Positions 1 to 12,142 of a stretch of DNA of 64,000 nt are shown here, piece after piece. Made by a program: the position numbers and the translations under genes. The stretch's first letter is position 1; each line of letters starts with the position of its first letter. Source of the stretch: Solanum dulcamara. Its lineage: Eukaryota; Streptophyta; Magnoliopsida; Solanales; Solanaceae. The notes beneath the pieces were generated by a model. The model saw only the letters and a program-made list of their open reading frames with translations. It was not told the origin of the DNA and did not search any database. The stretch spans positions 11,855,501 to 11,919,500 of the forward strand of contig NC_077247.1 in assembly GCF_947179165.1 (NCBI RefSeq), given 5' to 3'.

Positions 1-982
1 GTTTTCCATGCCTCCCAAATCTCATCACACCCTTCATAAATGATATGTGAAGGAATACACTATCACTAACAACAAATCTCACTGGCTAACGCCTGTGATC
101 CACATAACTCTGGTGTCTACTCTGAGCTGTCCAAGCCTATTCTGAATCATCCTCACATGATCTAATGCCTCCTATATCAAGTTTGTACATAGGCTCAAAC
201 CAACCAGCCAAAGAGTGAAACCACCTACCAAATAAGGCCTCAAAGTAGTCCATTTGAATACTGGAGTGGGTTGTTGTTGTGTACAAACTCCGCCAATGGA
301 AAAAACTACTTCTACTGACCCCCAAATCCATAACAAAAGCCTGCAACATATACTTAAGAACTTGAATAGTGCGCTCAGACTAGCCATCAGTATATGGGTG
401 AAACCTTTGCTAAAGTCGACACATATACCAACTCATGAAAAGTCCTCTAAAAATGGAATGTAAACTGTGATCCCCTATCTGAAAAGATAGAAACAAGCAC
501 ACCATGAAGATGTACCACCTCCCGAATATGGCTTCGGGCTGACCTATCAGCACTGTAGGAAGTGTGAATGGGAAGAAAGTATGCTGACTTGGTCAATTGA
601 TCCACGATGATCCAAATATTATCAATACCATAGGAAGTGTATGACAACCCCACAATGAAATCCAGGGTGATACACTCCTACTTCCATTTGGGAATAGGCA
701 ATCTCTGAAACTCGCCACCAAGACTCAAATATTCGGCCTTAACCTGTTGACAACTCAAACAATATGACATATAATCTGCAATATCTCTCCATATACCGCT
801 CTACCAGTAATGCTGCCTTAAGTTACGATATATCTTAGCGGTGTCCGGATGGATAGAATATCTGGAATTATGGCTTCACTATGCATTAACATAATCAATC
901 CTCCAACTCTCGGAATATAGAAACAACTACCAAAACTTGATATCCCATCTAAATCCAAAGTAGACAAGCCGTCGTCATCTTC
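1..982 (-). pseudogene. Element N: Ty3/gypsy integrase fragment, degenerate
   Basis: On the minus strand the translation shows, in order from about 800 down to 1, an HHCC-type zinc segment (C-x2-C followed by QQVKAE, near 740-780), the integrase core around 447-653 with the segments DNIWIIVDQLTKSAYF and FSDRGSQFT that hold catalytic aspartates, the E-helix region near 180-350, and the start of the C-terminal GPY/F-type domain near 1-130. Stops and frameshifts break it repeatedly. It is cut on the left by the window edge and on the right by the end of the M1 3' LTR at 983. The C-terminal part resembles a gypsy lineage slightly different from M1, so I treat it as an older element into which M1 inserted. 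It cannot encode an active integrase. Confidence 0.82.
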
Positions 983-3876
983 TATCACAACCCAACCTAG
1001 GTCCTAGTCAAAACACGGTGATTGAGACTCTAAAAGGGCTCCAACCAAGCCTCTTGATATATCGTAAGTATACCTAAGTAAATTAAATGCGCAAATAATA
1101 TAAGAAGAGTCTAAATAATGAATCATAAAGAGTATAAAAATTGACAACACAGTCTCTAAAACATATGTCTAACAAATGCCTCTACTAATCAAAAAGGGCA
1201 GGGTCTAAGACATGTCCCTAGCTCATCCTCAAAAAAATGTAAAGAAATTCCTAATAAGGAAACAACTCATAATTCACCCTCAATGGATGAGGACTAACCA
1301 AGACTTCGCCGGATAAAATCTCTACTAGCCACGTGTGGGAATATGATCCTCAACCCCTATATTATGAGTCAATATAGGCAACAATATGCGTCGGTACTTT
1401 TGAATGTACTAAGTATGAGGGTATGACATGCAATATAAATCATAAGATGTAATGATCAATCATTGTATATGATAAAAAGGATAAGTAAAGTCATGATAAA
1501 ACAATAATTATAAAAGCATTTAAAAGGCATATTTGAAATCATGAAGAACATAAGAGAATATATATATGTGGGATAGAATCATAACCGACAATAAGACCAT
1601 TCGAGCTATAACATGAAATACTAATGTCTTCCCGTACGATAGAAGAAAGGGGAATCTACTTACCAAGATAGAGTCTACCCTGCTAGGTGACTCATGTACA
1701 TACATTATACGTAGATCCATTAGCTAGGCCATAAAGGCAACCTATAGTGATACATAGTTCACGGGACTTGAGTATGCTACTAAGGCTTTTAGTAGGCCCC
1801 CCCTCTCAAAATCCACTCGGTGCTAAGTCAAATACCATGGAATACATAACATAACATAGTAATCATAGTTAGCACATATCATAAAGTTATTCTGAAACTT
1901 TATTGATCATAGAGTAGATCACTTCACATCATAATTGAAATGTGAGTATTGGCCTTTCATCATTAAAAACCATACTTACATAATTCATGTCATTAAGTTC
2001 CTAGATCACCACATTGGGTCCTAGGTCACCATTCTTCATAACCTGCATAGAGTTCATTTCTTGAATATAATTGTAATTCATGATCATTATTCATACTTGA
2101 ACTGAGAGTAAAACTTATATACATAGTCAATTTGAATAAAAATCATGATAATACTTGAGACTATTGAACTCCATAATCATACTTCATAATATCATCATTG
2201 AAAATAGTTTCATGCATGGGCATTCATAATTCGACTTAAAATCATGCAATTCATGTAGACTTTAGGGACTACAGTCTATGAAGTTCTTCATAAAAGAATA
2301 AGTTGCATAGTGTATAATGAGGATGATGTTGCGCCAATCTAGGTTAAAATTTCTACCATATTTTGTTATAGAGTGGGTGTATATTAGAAAGGGTTATTAT
2401 AAGTATACTATCATAGTACGTGTATTTTCTTAGTTAGGGTTATGGGTTGTTGCTCGAAGGATAAAATTGGTCAACGAGTTAGCGAAATGAACAAAAGTTT
2501 AGTATATTGAAGAGTATAAGGTACTTGGAATTTATGTTATGGGAAGAATTTAAGAAATGAGGAGAAATAAGACATCTAGCATATATTCTTAATTAGTTTC
2601 TTCCCTCAAACCCATTACTTGTCATTCTGAGTTCACAGGTTGGCTTACCAACTAGTGGGTTATAGTAGGTACCATTATGGCCTTAGAAATCAGGTCGTGA
2701 CAAGTACATAATTGAAATAGGGCAATGCAATTCATCAAATTAGGGTTATAAACCCAATTGAAATTCATGAGATTTCGAGTAAATACCTTGGGACTCCATG
2801 GATGAAATGAACCCATGGATCAATCCCTATATACCTTTATTAAATTAGAACTTGGTAATGAGAAAGGAGACTTGTTATTAAAGAAACTCTAGCCAAGCTT
2901 GATGAAGAAGATGAAATCTTGAAAAAACCTTGAGAGAGAAGTCTTAAAGTTATTTGGGAGTAAATAAGGGAAAATAATAGGTTTAGGAGTATTTAGGACA
3001 AATTTCGTATTAAATATTGTCTCAAAATCATCCTCAAACATTAATGAAAGAATAGGTAAATGACCAGATTACCCTTCATTTAACTAGAACTGGAACTCAC
3101 CACGGAGGACCCATCATGGTCTGTGATTCTCATCATGGCTTGTGGTGGCTTCCGTGATGCCAGACTTGGACTTGAAATCCTAGGGTTATAGGGGAAGAGT
3201 TTCAGAACTTTCTCCACAGAACCCTTCATGGTCCGTGGATTGCATCACGATCCATGGAACATGGTCGTGGTGCAGGACCTGCACGGTGTTATGCAAGAGT
3301 AACCACCACGGAACCCACCATGGTCCGTGAAGGGCTACATAGCCCATGGTGGTGAGTCATGGTCCTTGCCTTGGGATCATTTTCTAAGGTCTCAAGGGAG
3401 GGATCACCATAGAGGGCATCACGGCTTGTGGTTCTCACCACGGTCCATGGTCTCCTGTCGTGGTCTCTTCTAGAGGTCTAATATTTAGGACCACCAGAGT
3501 AGCTCTCCATGAGGTGTGGTACAGACCACGGCCCTTAATGGCCTTCATGGTCATCATATTATGCCAAAAATTGCACGTTTCAATAATTTCATGTTTTAAT
3601 CCTCATTTTCCGACTTTTCAAATTTTAGGGTCAGGAGAGGGATCACCATAGAGGGCATCACGGCTTGTGGTTCTCACCACGGTCCATGGTCTCCTGTCGT
3701 GGTCTCTTCTAGAGGTCTAATTTTCAGGACCACTAGAGTGGCTCTCCTTGAGGTGTGGTGCAGACCACGACCCTTGATGGCCTTCATGGTTATCATATTA
3801 TGCCAAAAATTGCACGTTTCAAAAATTTCATGTTTTGATCCTCATTTTTTGACTTTTCAAATTTTGGGGTCTTACA
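983..3876 (-). repeat. M1 3' LTR
   Basis: The LTR starts TGTAAGACCCC on the minus strand at 3876, directly after a purine tract, and ends GGGTTGTGATA at 983 (the usual terminal CA is changed to TA). It matches 8829-11428 over most of its length and 17186-17811 over its last 600 bp. The outer part (about 3080-3876) is rich in short words of the type CCACGGTCCATGG. It contains a 239-bp tandem duplication next to its start. Confidence 0.88.
3401..3876 (-). repeat. 239-bp tandem duplication at the start of the M1 3' LTR
   Basis: The unit beginning GGATCACCATAGAGGGC at 3401 recurs at 3640, a period of 239 bp, with only scattered substitutions. The second copy runs out exactly at the LTR terminus (GGGTCTTACA), while the first copy ends in AGGGTCAGGAGAGG instead. 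The LTR promoter-proximal end is therefore present about twice. The matching end of the 5' LTR is deleted, so I cannot say whether the duplication predates insertion. Confidence 0.9.
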
Positions 3877-3879
3877 ATA

Positions 3880-3889
3880 TCTCTCCCCT
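3880..3889 (-). other. M1 polypurine tract
   Basis: AGGGGAGAGA on the minus strand lies 3 bp before the 3' LTR start. It is the expected plus-strand DNA primer site of a gypsy element. Confidence 0.75.
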
Positions 3890-4121
3890 GTGAACATTCA
3901 TCCTTGAATGAGACTCAAGATAGTATGAATGGAATAGGAGAGAAGCATAATAGCCCAACATGAATGCAAAATATCTCGATAATGCATAAAATATGAAATC
4001 TTTAATATCAAGAAAAAACATGACTTTAAAAATCATTTCATGAACATGAATACATATGAAACCATGAGAACAACTGAAACACATGATTTGGGCTGGTTGG
4101 ATCATGAAGGAATTAAATACC

Positions 4122-4580
4122 TCAACTAGGCATGGAAGGAAAGAGATAAGGATATAGGGACATCATATAATCTTCGGCCTCCCATGTAGCACCCTCAACC
4201 TCTTGATTCCTCCATAACACTTTAACTAAAGCTATTTCTTTATTTCTCAACTTTCTAACTTGCTGGTACAAGATCTCAACTGGAACCTCTTCATAAGGAA
4301 GACTCTCTTTAACCTCCATGTTGTTCAACAACACAATTGAGATAGGATTACCAACAAACTTCCTCAATAATGACACATGGAACACCAGATGTACCGATGC
4401 CAAATCTGAAGACAAATCCAAATCATAAGCCACCTTACCAATTTGCCTCAAAATCTGACATGGGCCAACATAGCGGGGACCTAACTTATATTTCTTACCA
4501 AAATGCATCACACCCTTCATGGGTGAAATTTTCAAATAAACCCAATCATTAAACTCAAATTTAAGTTCCCTTCTCCTCAC
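4122..4580 (-). pseudogene. M1 integrase C-terminal region and chromodomain (open for 152 codons)
   Basis: This open stretch begins in the integrase C-terminal domain (RRRELKFEFNDWVYLKISP, then GKKYKLGPRYVGP, the GPY/F motif near residues 30-40). It ends in the chromodomain-like module VLWRNQEVEGATWEAEDYM near residues 121-141, followed by the usual YPYLF tail. In chromoviruses this module binds chromatin marks and steers insertion. It is the best preserved part of M1. The rest of the integrase upstream (4581-5560) is broken, so no functional enzyme is made. Confidence 0.85.
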
Positions 4581-5560
4581 ATCCGAATAAGCCTTTTGTT
4601 GGCTTTAAGCCATTTTCAATCTTTCTCTAATGATTCTAACCTTATTCATAAGCCTCAAATACCAATTCGGGCCCTATCAAAGCAATTTCACCTACCTCAA
4701 ACCAACCGATAAGGGATCTATACCACCTACTATACATCACTTCAAATTAGAGCGATCTCAATGCTAGAGTGATAACTGTTATTATAAGCAAACTCTATTA
4801 ATAGCAATCATCCCAATTTCCTTTAAAATCAATCACACATTCTCTCAGCATATCCTCTAGTATTTGAATGATATGCTCGGCCTGACCATCCATCTATGGG
4901 TGAAAAGTTGTACTAAGCTTCACTTAGGTACCAAGAACCTTTTGGAAGGATCTCCAAAACTGAAATATAAATTGAGTACCTTGATCCAAAATGATAGATA
5001 GTGAAATAACATAAAGCTTCACCAAGTCTCGAATATACAATCTAGCATAGTCCTCAGCTGAATATGAAGTCTTACAGAGAGAAAATAAATCGACTTAGTC
5101 ATTTGGTCAATAATCATCCAAATGGAATCATGTTACCTACGAGTATGAGGCAAATATGTAACGAAGTCAGTATTCAAGGCTTTCCACTTCCAAGTAGAAA
5201 TCTCAATGTCTTGAGCCAAACCTCCTTATTTTTGATGCTCAACTTTTACTTATTGACAATTAGGATACTTGGTCACGAATTCTGCAATATCCCTCATTAT
5301 GCAATTCCACCAATATATTTTCTTTAAATCATGATACATCTTAGATGAACTAGGATAAATAGATTACCACGAACTATGAGATTTGGACAATATCATTTCT
5401 TTAGAGCCATCAACATTCGGAATACATAATTGGCCCTGATATCTCAAAACACCATCTCCCCATTGAGAGAAAGCCTTAACGGTTTTTTTGGCAACCGCTT
5501 TCTTTAATCCAACCAAAGTGGGATCTTTATCTTCTTTTTCCTTTACATCCGCCACAAGAG
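4581..5560 (-). pseudogene. M1 integrase, zinc and catalytic core, broken
   Basis: The ORF 5364-5555 gives the N-terminal end (GDGVLRYQGQLCIPNVDG). Below it, the translation of about 5150-5345 shows YWWN, DIAEFVTKYPNCQ and VKVEHQK, the HHCC zinc domain with its first cysteine changed to tyrosine. The catalytic core at 4620-5100 keeps recognisable pieces but has several stops. The order and spacing relative to RNase H upstream and the chromodomain downstream are normal for gypsy pol. Confidence 0.75.
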
Positions 5561-6199
5561 ATAATTCAGAACCATTTTGCGCAATAACACCACCATCTTG
5601 TTATCAACCAATCGAATACCCAAATAGGCTAATCTATACACATCCTAAGATAGCTCTGTCTTTTTATCTTTAATATGAGCAATACTATTTATGGACAATC
5701 TACTAAGAGCGTCAGCAACCATATTTTCCTTACCTGAATGGTATAAGAAACTCATTTCGTAATCCTTCAACAGTTCATGTCATCTTCTTTGTTGAAGGTT
5801 TAAGTCCTTTTAAGTGAATACATATTGCAAACTTTTGTAATCAGTGAAAACATCCACATGGACACAATACAAGTAGTGTCTCCATAACTTCAAAGCAAAT
5901 ACCACCGCCGCCAACTCCAAGTCATGAATTAGGTAATTCTTCTCATGTACCTTGAGTTGCCTTGAAGCATAAACTATCACATTGTCATTTTGTATTAGAA
6001 CACAACCAAGACTAACTCGTGAAGCATCGTAATACAAAAAACACCCATCAAAACCTTCTGGTAGAGTCAACACCAGAGCAGAGGTAAGTCTATTCTTCAA
6101 CTCTCGGAAGTATTTCTCATATGCCTCGGACCATTGGAACTTCACCTTCTTTTGAGTCAAAATCGTCAAGGGAAATGCAATAGAAAAGAAACCTTCCAC
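5561..6199 (-). pseudogene. M1 RNase H and connection domain
   Basis: The longest open part (5810-6199, 129 residues) starts in the RT thumb ([13 protein letters not shown]). It contains the RNase H motifs YYDAS (first aspartate), [18 protein letters not shown] (glutamate helix) and [14 protein letters not shown] (next aspartate). Below 5810 the frame continues with QRR, LLKDYEMSFLYH and VADALSRLS, the normal end of the domain, with stops. RNase H removes the RNA template during reverse transcription. The reading frame shifts relative to the RT block at about 6170-6200. Confidence 0.82.
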
Positions 6200-7032
6200 A
6201 AACTGTCTATAATAACTGGCAAGCCAAAGAAACTTTGAATGTGGGAAGGATTCAATAGTCTAGACCAATTCTTAACTGTCTTGATCTTCTTTGAATCGTC
6301 CATGATTCCTTCTCTGAATACAATATGACCAAGAAACACACCTGACATTAACCAAAAATCACATTTTCTAAACTTTTCATACAACTTACTGTCATTGAGA
6401 ATTTTCAAAACAATCCTCAAATGATCGATATGCTCTTTCTCAATCTGTGAGTAAATCAAAATATCATCAATATAGACTATCACAAACATATCCAAATATT
6501 GTTTAAACACCCTGCTCATCATATTACAAAAAGCTGTAGGGGCATTTGTTAGTCGAAAAGACATAATCAAAAATTCACAGTCACCATACCGAGTTCTAAA
6601 AGCCATTTTTAAAATGTCACATTCCCTTACTTGGAGTTAATGATAACCTAATCGAAGATCAATCTTTGAAAAGTCGCTTTCTCCTTGAAGTTGATCGAAT
6701 AAGTCATCAACCCTTAGAATATAATACTTATTCTTAATTGTGACCTTGTTCAACTACCGATAATCAATACATATTTGAAGAGAACCATCTTACTGATCCT
6801 TTAACTTTTTCAATTTTGCTGGAGCCATGTGGTAAGGAGGAATAGAGATAGGCATCGTATCGAGTAGGAGGTCAATACCAAAGTCTATTTCTATCTCAGG
6901 AGGAATACCCATGAGATCTTCGGGGAAAACTTCCAAAAATTCTTTTACAACTGAAACTGAATTAAGAGTAGGATTTTCGGAGTTAATATCTCTTACTAAA
7001 ACTAGATGGTAGATGCAGCCTTTGGAAATCAT
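6166..7032 (-). pseudogene. M1 reverse transcriptase, YIDD present, internal deletion
   Basis: 6790-7032 carries the protease-RT linker ([21 protein letters not shown], then [20 protein letters not shown]). 6607-6790 continues with [18 protein letters not shown] and FSKIDLR interrupted by stops. 6166-6606 carries the palm with FVIVYIDDILIYS; the YIDD catalytic box is at 6463-6474. Between LKDQ and the DGSL segment about 30 residues usually present in the family (around RPSxSPWGAPVLF) are absent, so this copy has a small deletion besides its stops. It is a pseudogene although the active-site box survives. Confidence 0.85.
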
Positions 7033-7248
7033 TTTTTGAGCTTTAAGTCATGAGATGAATTGACCCTTAAACACGGAATTACTACCTTTCCATTCTAGGA
7101 CTAGTTTATTTGGAAACTAAAACTTAACCACTCGGGTTCTATAACATATAGAGGCATAATAGGCTTAAAGACAATCCATACTGAGAATAATATCAAAATT
7201 TGTCATATCAAGTTCTACTAGATCGGTAGAATTAACTTTATGGAAAAT

Positions 7249-7467
7249 TTAAATTGAACAATTTCTATAGACTCTTTTTTCCATAACCAACTCACCCACA
7301 GGAGTATAAATGGAAAAAGATTCTAGAAATACTTCGAGGCACACATTAATCCTCATAGACACATAAGGAGTAACAAAAGACAAATTTGCACCTAGATCAA
7401 GAAAGGCACAAACATCAGAGTGAAAGGCCTGTAACATACAAGTAACAACATCGGGAATTTCCTCCAC
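7249..7467 (-). pseudogene. M1 aspartic protease
   Basis: The 72-residue frame has VTCMLQAF, FLDLGANLSFVTPYVS and the flap-region segment YTPVGELVMEKRVYRNC. The catalytic triplet, usually D-S/T/P-G in retroelement proteases, reads D-L-G here. A CCA to CTA change from the proline seen in related elements would explain it. The stretch 7033-7248 between protease and RT linker holds the expected continuation (DLVELD-type segment, FDIILSMDWL-like) in broken form. The protease would process the Gag-Pol polyprotein. Confidence 0.78.
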
Positions 7468-7545
7468 CTCTTACCTACCATGAAGAGCATAGAACCAGTT
7501 GTTGCGTTGGCCACCCTTTGGTTGAGCTAGGGAACCATGTGAAAC

Positions 7546-7734
7546 TTAGCCTCCTTGAGCAACTTGGCCTTGAGGATGACCTTCTCTACCTTTGTTGGCA
7601 ATATAAGGGCACTCGAATTGCCTATGGTCCATTTTACCACATCCATAGCAAGCAACCATTCCCATCAAACATCTCCCTCTATGATTCTTCCCACATTTAG
7701 CGCACTTCAGAAATGAAGGGTTATTAGCATTCAT
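7546..7734 (-). pseudogene. M1 Gag nucleocapsid zinc knuckle
   Basis: The frame has CAKCGKNHRGRC followed by CYGCGKMDHRQFEC, the latter an intact C-x2-C-x4-H-x4-C knuckle that binds retroelement RNA. Between this and the protease (7468-7545) is the glycine/glutamine-rich linker. It belongs to the same gag as 7735-8610 but is separated from it by stops. Confidence 0.85.
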
Positions 7735-8610
7735 ACCTACTCATTAGACCATAGGGTATGATAGCCTGTCCTTATAAAACTTCTTTTCAAAAACCTTGGA
7801 CTTCTTGAGAATGACCACTACTACTACCGGATCTAGCATTTGAGAACCCACCTTCATATTAGGCTTTCTTAGAATCTCTCATTCTCATCTCTTTAAGTTT
7901 CTCTCCCTAAATGTTTTCAACAAAGGTCATAATCTGAGATATGTCTATTTCTTTAACAAGCATAGCGGTACGATATTCCTTAGCAACCAAGTTGAATACC
8001 CTAATATGAATTGACTCATTCGGGCACATGGATCGACAACTAATGAAGGAGCATAATAGGATAGCTTGGCGAACTTGAGGGCATAGTCCCTCATACCCAT
8101 TTTGCCTTGTCACAGATTGATGAACTCCAATACCTTGGATTCCCTTAGCTCAAGAGGGAAAAAGTGATCAAGGAAAGAAAGTTTGAAGACTTCCAAATCA
8201 ATAGGTCCTTCATCCACCCTCTCTATCTTCTATTGAGTATACCAAACTTGAGCAACACTTTTTATTTGGTAATCTACTAACTCCATTTTCTCTTCCGAAG
8301 TCACCCCCATAATACTCACTATCTTGTATACCTCATCGATAAACTCTTGGGGATCCTCATCAACTTTCAAACCATGGAAATCTATAGGGTTCATCCTTGA
8401 AAAGTCCCTCACACTACAAGTCGGAGTGGGAATATTAGGAAGAGCCACAACCCCTTGGTTGGCCACAACTTTGGCTAGCATAGTAATAGCAGTATGGAAC
8501 TCTGCATTAGTCACTTGGTCAGGTAGGATACCATTGTCTTGAGTGACCAGAAGAGCTTTGTCCTTATTAGCATTGATCCCTTTTTGCATAAGTGTTCTTC
8601 TTGGAGGCAT
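7735..8610 (-). pseudogene. M1 Gag capsid region
   Basis: The start MPPRR at 8610 is the normal Gag start of this family. The open part 8230-8610 has 126 residues with [29 protein letters not shown] and VDYQIKSVAQVWYTQ, hallmarks of the plant retrotransposon gag domain. Below 8230 similarity continues through LVAKEYRTAMLVKEIDIS (7907-8113) to the zinc knuckle, with stops. Gag forms the virus-like particle. The 200-bp leader between it and the primer site (8611-8812) shows no other feature. Confidence 0.82.
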
Positions 8611-8812
8611 TTCTAAAAAATTTCAAAGGACAATCATTAGGGAAAGAAAGTTTTAGAGTATACTCGATAGTACGACATAGACCATAGAAGAAGAGAGAAT
8701 TTTCCAAAACATCTTATAGCCTCCAATTCATAGATATGGTACTCTTCACAACCATGAATAAGACTCTACTTGACGTGGCATGTTGAACTCACTAGGACAT
8801 ATTAAACCTTAT

Positions 8813-8825
8813 GCTTTGATACCAA
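8813..8825 (-). other. M1 primer-binding site
   Basis: TTGGTATCAAAGC on the minus strand lies 3 bp inside the 5' LTR end. It differs at one position from TGGTATCAGAGC, the complement of the initiator methionine tRNA 3' end. Confidence 0.88.
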
Positions 8826-8828
8826 GTT

Positions 8829-11428
8829 TGTCACAACCTGAACTAAGGCCTAGTCGTAACACGGAGATCAAAACTACAAAGGGCTCCAACCAAGCCTTTT
8901 GACATATGATAATCATACATAAGGTAAAGTAAATGTGGAAATAACATAAGCGGAGTCTAAATAGTGAATCATAAAGAGTACAGAAATTAACAACATAGAC
9001 TCTAAAACATATGTCCAATGAATGTCTCTACTAATCAAGAACGAAGGGGGCTAAGACATGTTCCTAGAGCATCCTCAAAAAAAATGTAATGAAAGTCTTA
9101 ACAAAGAAACAACTCATAATTCACCCTGGATGGCTGAGGACTCACCAATACTTCACTAGATAAAAGCTCTACTAGACACGTATAGGAATATGATCCTCAA
9201 CCCCTACATTATGAGACAATGTAGGCAACAGTACACGTTAGTACTTTTGAATGTACTAAGTATAAGGGTATGACATGCAATATAAATTATAAGATGCAAT
9301 GATCACTTAATGTACATGATAAGGAGGATAAGTAGAGTCATGAGAAAACCATAATGATCAAATCATTTAAAAAGCATATTTGAAATCAAGAACAGCATAA
9401 GAAAACATACATATATGGGATAGAACCAAAACCGATAATAAGACCATGCGAGCTATAACATCGAATCCTAATGTATTCCCATACAATAGATGAAAGGGGA
9501 ATCTACTTGCCAAGGTAGAGTCTACCTCGCCAGGCGGGTCATGTACATATGCTATATATGGATCTACTAGATAAGACATGATGGAAACATATGGTGGCAT
9601 GTAGTTTAAGGGACTTGAGTCTGCTACAAAGACTTTTGGTAGGGCCCACAACTCAAATTCCACTCAGTTCTAAGTCAAATCCCATAGAATACATAACATA
9701 GTATAGTAATTATTAGCATATATCATAAACTTGTTCATAAACTTCATAGATCATAGAATAGCTCATTTCACATCATAATTGCAATGTGAGTACTGGCCTT
9801 TCATCATCACAAATCATACTTGCATAATTCATGTCATTAGGTTCCTAGGTCACCACATTGGACCCTATGTCACCCTTCTTCATAAATTGCATAGATTTCA
9901 CTTCTTGAACATAATTATATCTTATGATCATAATTCATACTTGAACTTAGATTAAAACTCATATAGATAGTCAATTTGTATAAAAATCATGATAATTATG
10001 GAGATCATTGAACTTTATAATTATACTTCATAATATCATCATTGAAAATAGCTTCATGCATGGGCATTCATAATTTAACTTAAAATCATGCAATTCATGT
10101 AGACTTTAGAGACTACTATCTGTGAAGTTTGTCATAAAAGAATAAGTTGTGTAGTGTATGATTAGGATGATGTTGCGCCAATCGAAGTTAGAATTTTTAT
10201 GACTTTTTATAGAGTGGGTGTATATAAGGAAGGGTTATTATAAGTATATTATCATGGTACATGTATTTGCTTTGTTAGGGTTATGTGTTGTTGGTTGAAG
10301 GATAAGATTGATAAAAGAATTAGCAAAATGAACAAAAGTCTAGTATATTGAAGATTTTAAGGTACTTGGAATTTGCGTCATGGGAAGAATTTAAGAAATG
10401 AGGAGAAATAAGACATCTAGCATATATTCTTGATTAGTTTCTAACCTCAAACCCATTACTTGTCATTTCAGGTTCACGGGTTGGCTGACCTACTGGTAGG
10501 TTATAGTAGGTAATATCATGACCTCAGAAATCGGGTTGTGACAAGTACATAATTAAAGGAGGCCAATGCAATTCATCAAACTAAGGTTACGAACCCAATT
10601 GAAATTCATGAGATTTTGAGTAAAAACCTTAGGATTCCATGGGTAAACGGAACCCATGGATCAATCCCTACACACCTTGATGAAGAGGATAAACTCTTGA
10701 CGAAACCTTGAGAGAGAAGTCTTAAAGTTGTTTGATTAAATTAGAACTTGGAATTGAAAAAGGAGACTTATTCTTGAAGAAATCCTAGCCAAGCTTGATG
10801 AATAAGATAAATTCTTGATGAAACCTTGAGAGAGAAGTCTTAAAGTTGTTTGGGAGTTAATGAGGGAAATGAATAGGTTTAGGAGTATTTAGGACAAATT
10901 TTATAATGAATCTTGTCTAAAAAACATCCACAAACATTAATGAAAGAATAGGTAAATAATAGGATTACCCTTCATTTAACTGGAACTGGGACTCATCATG
11001 GAGGTCACACCATGGTCTGTCATGCTCATCACTGCTTGTACTGGCGTCCATGATGCCAGACTTGGACTTGAAATCTTGGGGTTGCAGGGGAAGAGTTTCA
11101 AAACTTCCTCCATGGAACCCTTCACAGTGCGTGGAGTGCATCACAGTCCGAGGAACATGGCCGTGGTGTAGGAACTGTAGGGTGCTTTGTAGGAGAAACC
11201 ACCACGAAACCTACCACGGTTCATGAAGGGGTACACAACCCATGAGGGTGAGTTGTGGTCCTTACCTTAGGATCATTTTCTGAGGTCTCAGGGGAGGGAT
11301 CACCACGAAGGGAATCACGGCCTATAGTTCTCACCATGGTCCGTGGTCTCATATCGTGGTCCCTTTCTACAAGTCTGAGTTTTAGGACCACCATCACAGT
11401 GGCTCACTACGAGGCATAGTGCGGAAGG
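8829..11428 (-). repeat. M1 5' LTR, outer end missing
   Basis: It ends GGTTGTGACA at 8829 on the minus strand. It parallels 983-3740 throughout, including the short words TAGACTTTAGGGACT and the CCACGG-rich block near 10980-11420. At 11428 homology stops inside the CCACGG block and plus-strand integrase sequence begins, so the TGTAAGACC start is lost. A local duplication of the GATGAAGAGGATAAACTCTTGA segment (10678-10830) is specific to this LTR. Confidence 0.85.
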
Positions 11429-11803
11429 ATGGTTAGGCCAAGCATACCATTCAGATATTAGAAGATATGTTGAGAGCATGCGTTATTGATTACAAAGGAA
11501 ATTGGGATGACCAGTTGCCATTGATAGAGTTTGCTTATAATAACAAATATTATTCTAGAATTAAGATGGATCCATGGACATTTTGTATATTCAGAGGTTT
11601 AGATCCCCTATATGTTGGTTCGAGGTAGGTAAAGTTGCTTTGATAGTATCCGAGTTGGTATTTGAGTGTATAGAGAAGGTTAGATTCATTACAGAAAGAT
11701 TAAAGACAACCCAAAGCTGATAAAAGTCCTATTCGGAGGTAAGAAGAAGGGAATTTGAATTTGAGGTCAATGATTGGGTTTACTCTCTTTTTCCTCACCT
11801 ATG
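11429..11803 (+). pseudogene. Element R: integrase scrap
   Basis: The plus-strand translation gives DG-QAKHTIQILEDMLRACV, then [19 protein letters not shown], the glutamate-helix end of a gypsy integrase, and runs through broken GWFEVG and KVRL segments to the start of the C-terminal domain (MIGF) near 11780. It is opposite in orientation to M1 and M2 and abuts both without LTRs, so it was brought here by rearrangement. It has several stops. Confidence 0.8.
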
Positions 11804-12142
11804 AAACTCAATTGACAGGGAATGGGCCACGATGGCCCTTCACGGATTGAGGTGCTCTTCACTTCCCGTAATGGGTCGCGTGAAGGCCACCTGGTGCAAA
11901 AAGTTGCATTTTCTAGGAATTTCTTCCTTTGTTCCTCATTTTATGTCTTTCCAACTTCTGGGGTATTATAATATATCCCCTTTTGGGAACATTATTCCTC
12001 GAATGGGACTCAAGCGAATATGAATGGAATAGGAAAGGAACATAACAGCCCAACAAGAATGCAAAATATCTCGATAATGCATAAAATATGAAATCTTCAA
12101 TCTCAAGCTAAAACATGACTTTAAAACTCATTTCATGAGCAT
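11804..12142 (-). repeat. M-family 3'-end scrap (start of an LTR plus adjoining internal tail)
   Basis: 11804-11970 matches the start of the M LTR (minus-strand TATAATACCCCAGAAG, with the TGT start mutated) and 11971-12142 matches the non-coding tail before the 3' LTR, as at 3877-4050 and 12251-12420. It breaks off at 12142 directly into another M LTR start. It is more diverged than M2, so it is a separate copy rather than a recent tandem duplication. Confidence 0.75.

Larger units (their letters stand above)
983..11428 (-). mobile_element. Element M1: Ty3/gypsy chromovirus retrotransposon, degenerate, 5' LTR truncated
   Basis: M1 reads right to left: 5' LTR (8829-11428, lacking its first 100-odd bases), primer site, gag, protease, reverse transcriptase, RNase H, integrase with chromodomain, polypurine tract, 3' LTR (983-3876). 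This is the canonical Ty3/gypsy order, and the chromodomain marks a chromovirus. The two LTRs differ at roughly one base in seven over the stretch I compared by eye, so the insertion is old or the two ends come from different copies joined by recombination. No TSD can be checked because the right end is lost. All coding domains carry stops or frameshifts. Confidence 0.88.

Noticed and set aside
8810..8832. tRNA gene fragments at the TGGTATCAGAGC-type words (also 17170, 19100, 25018, 32759, 51827, 56831)
   Set aside because: These are 11-14-bp primer-binding sites beside LTR ends or the viral leader; no tRNA body is present.
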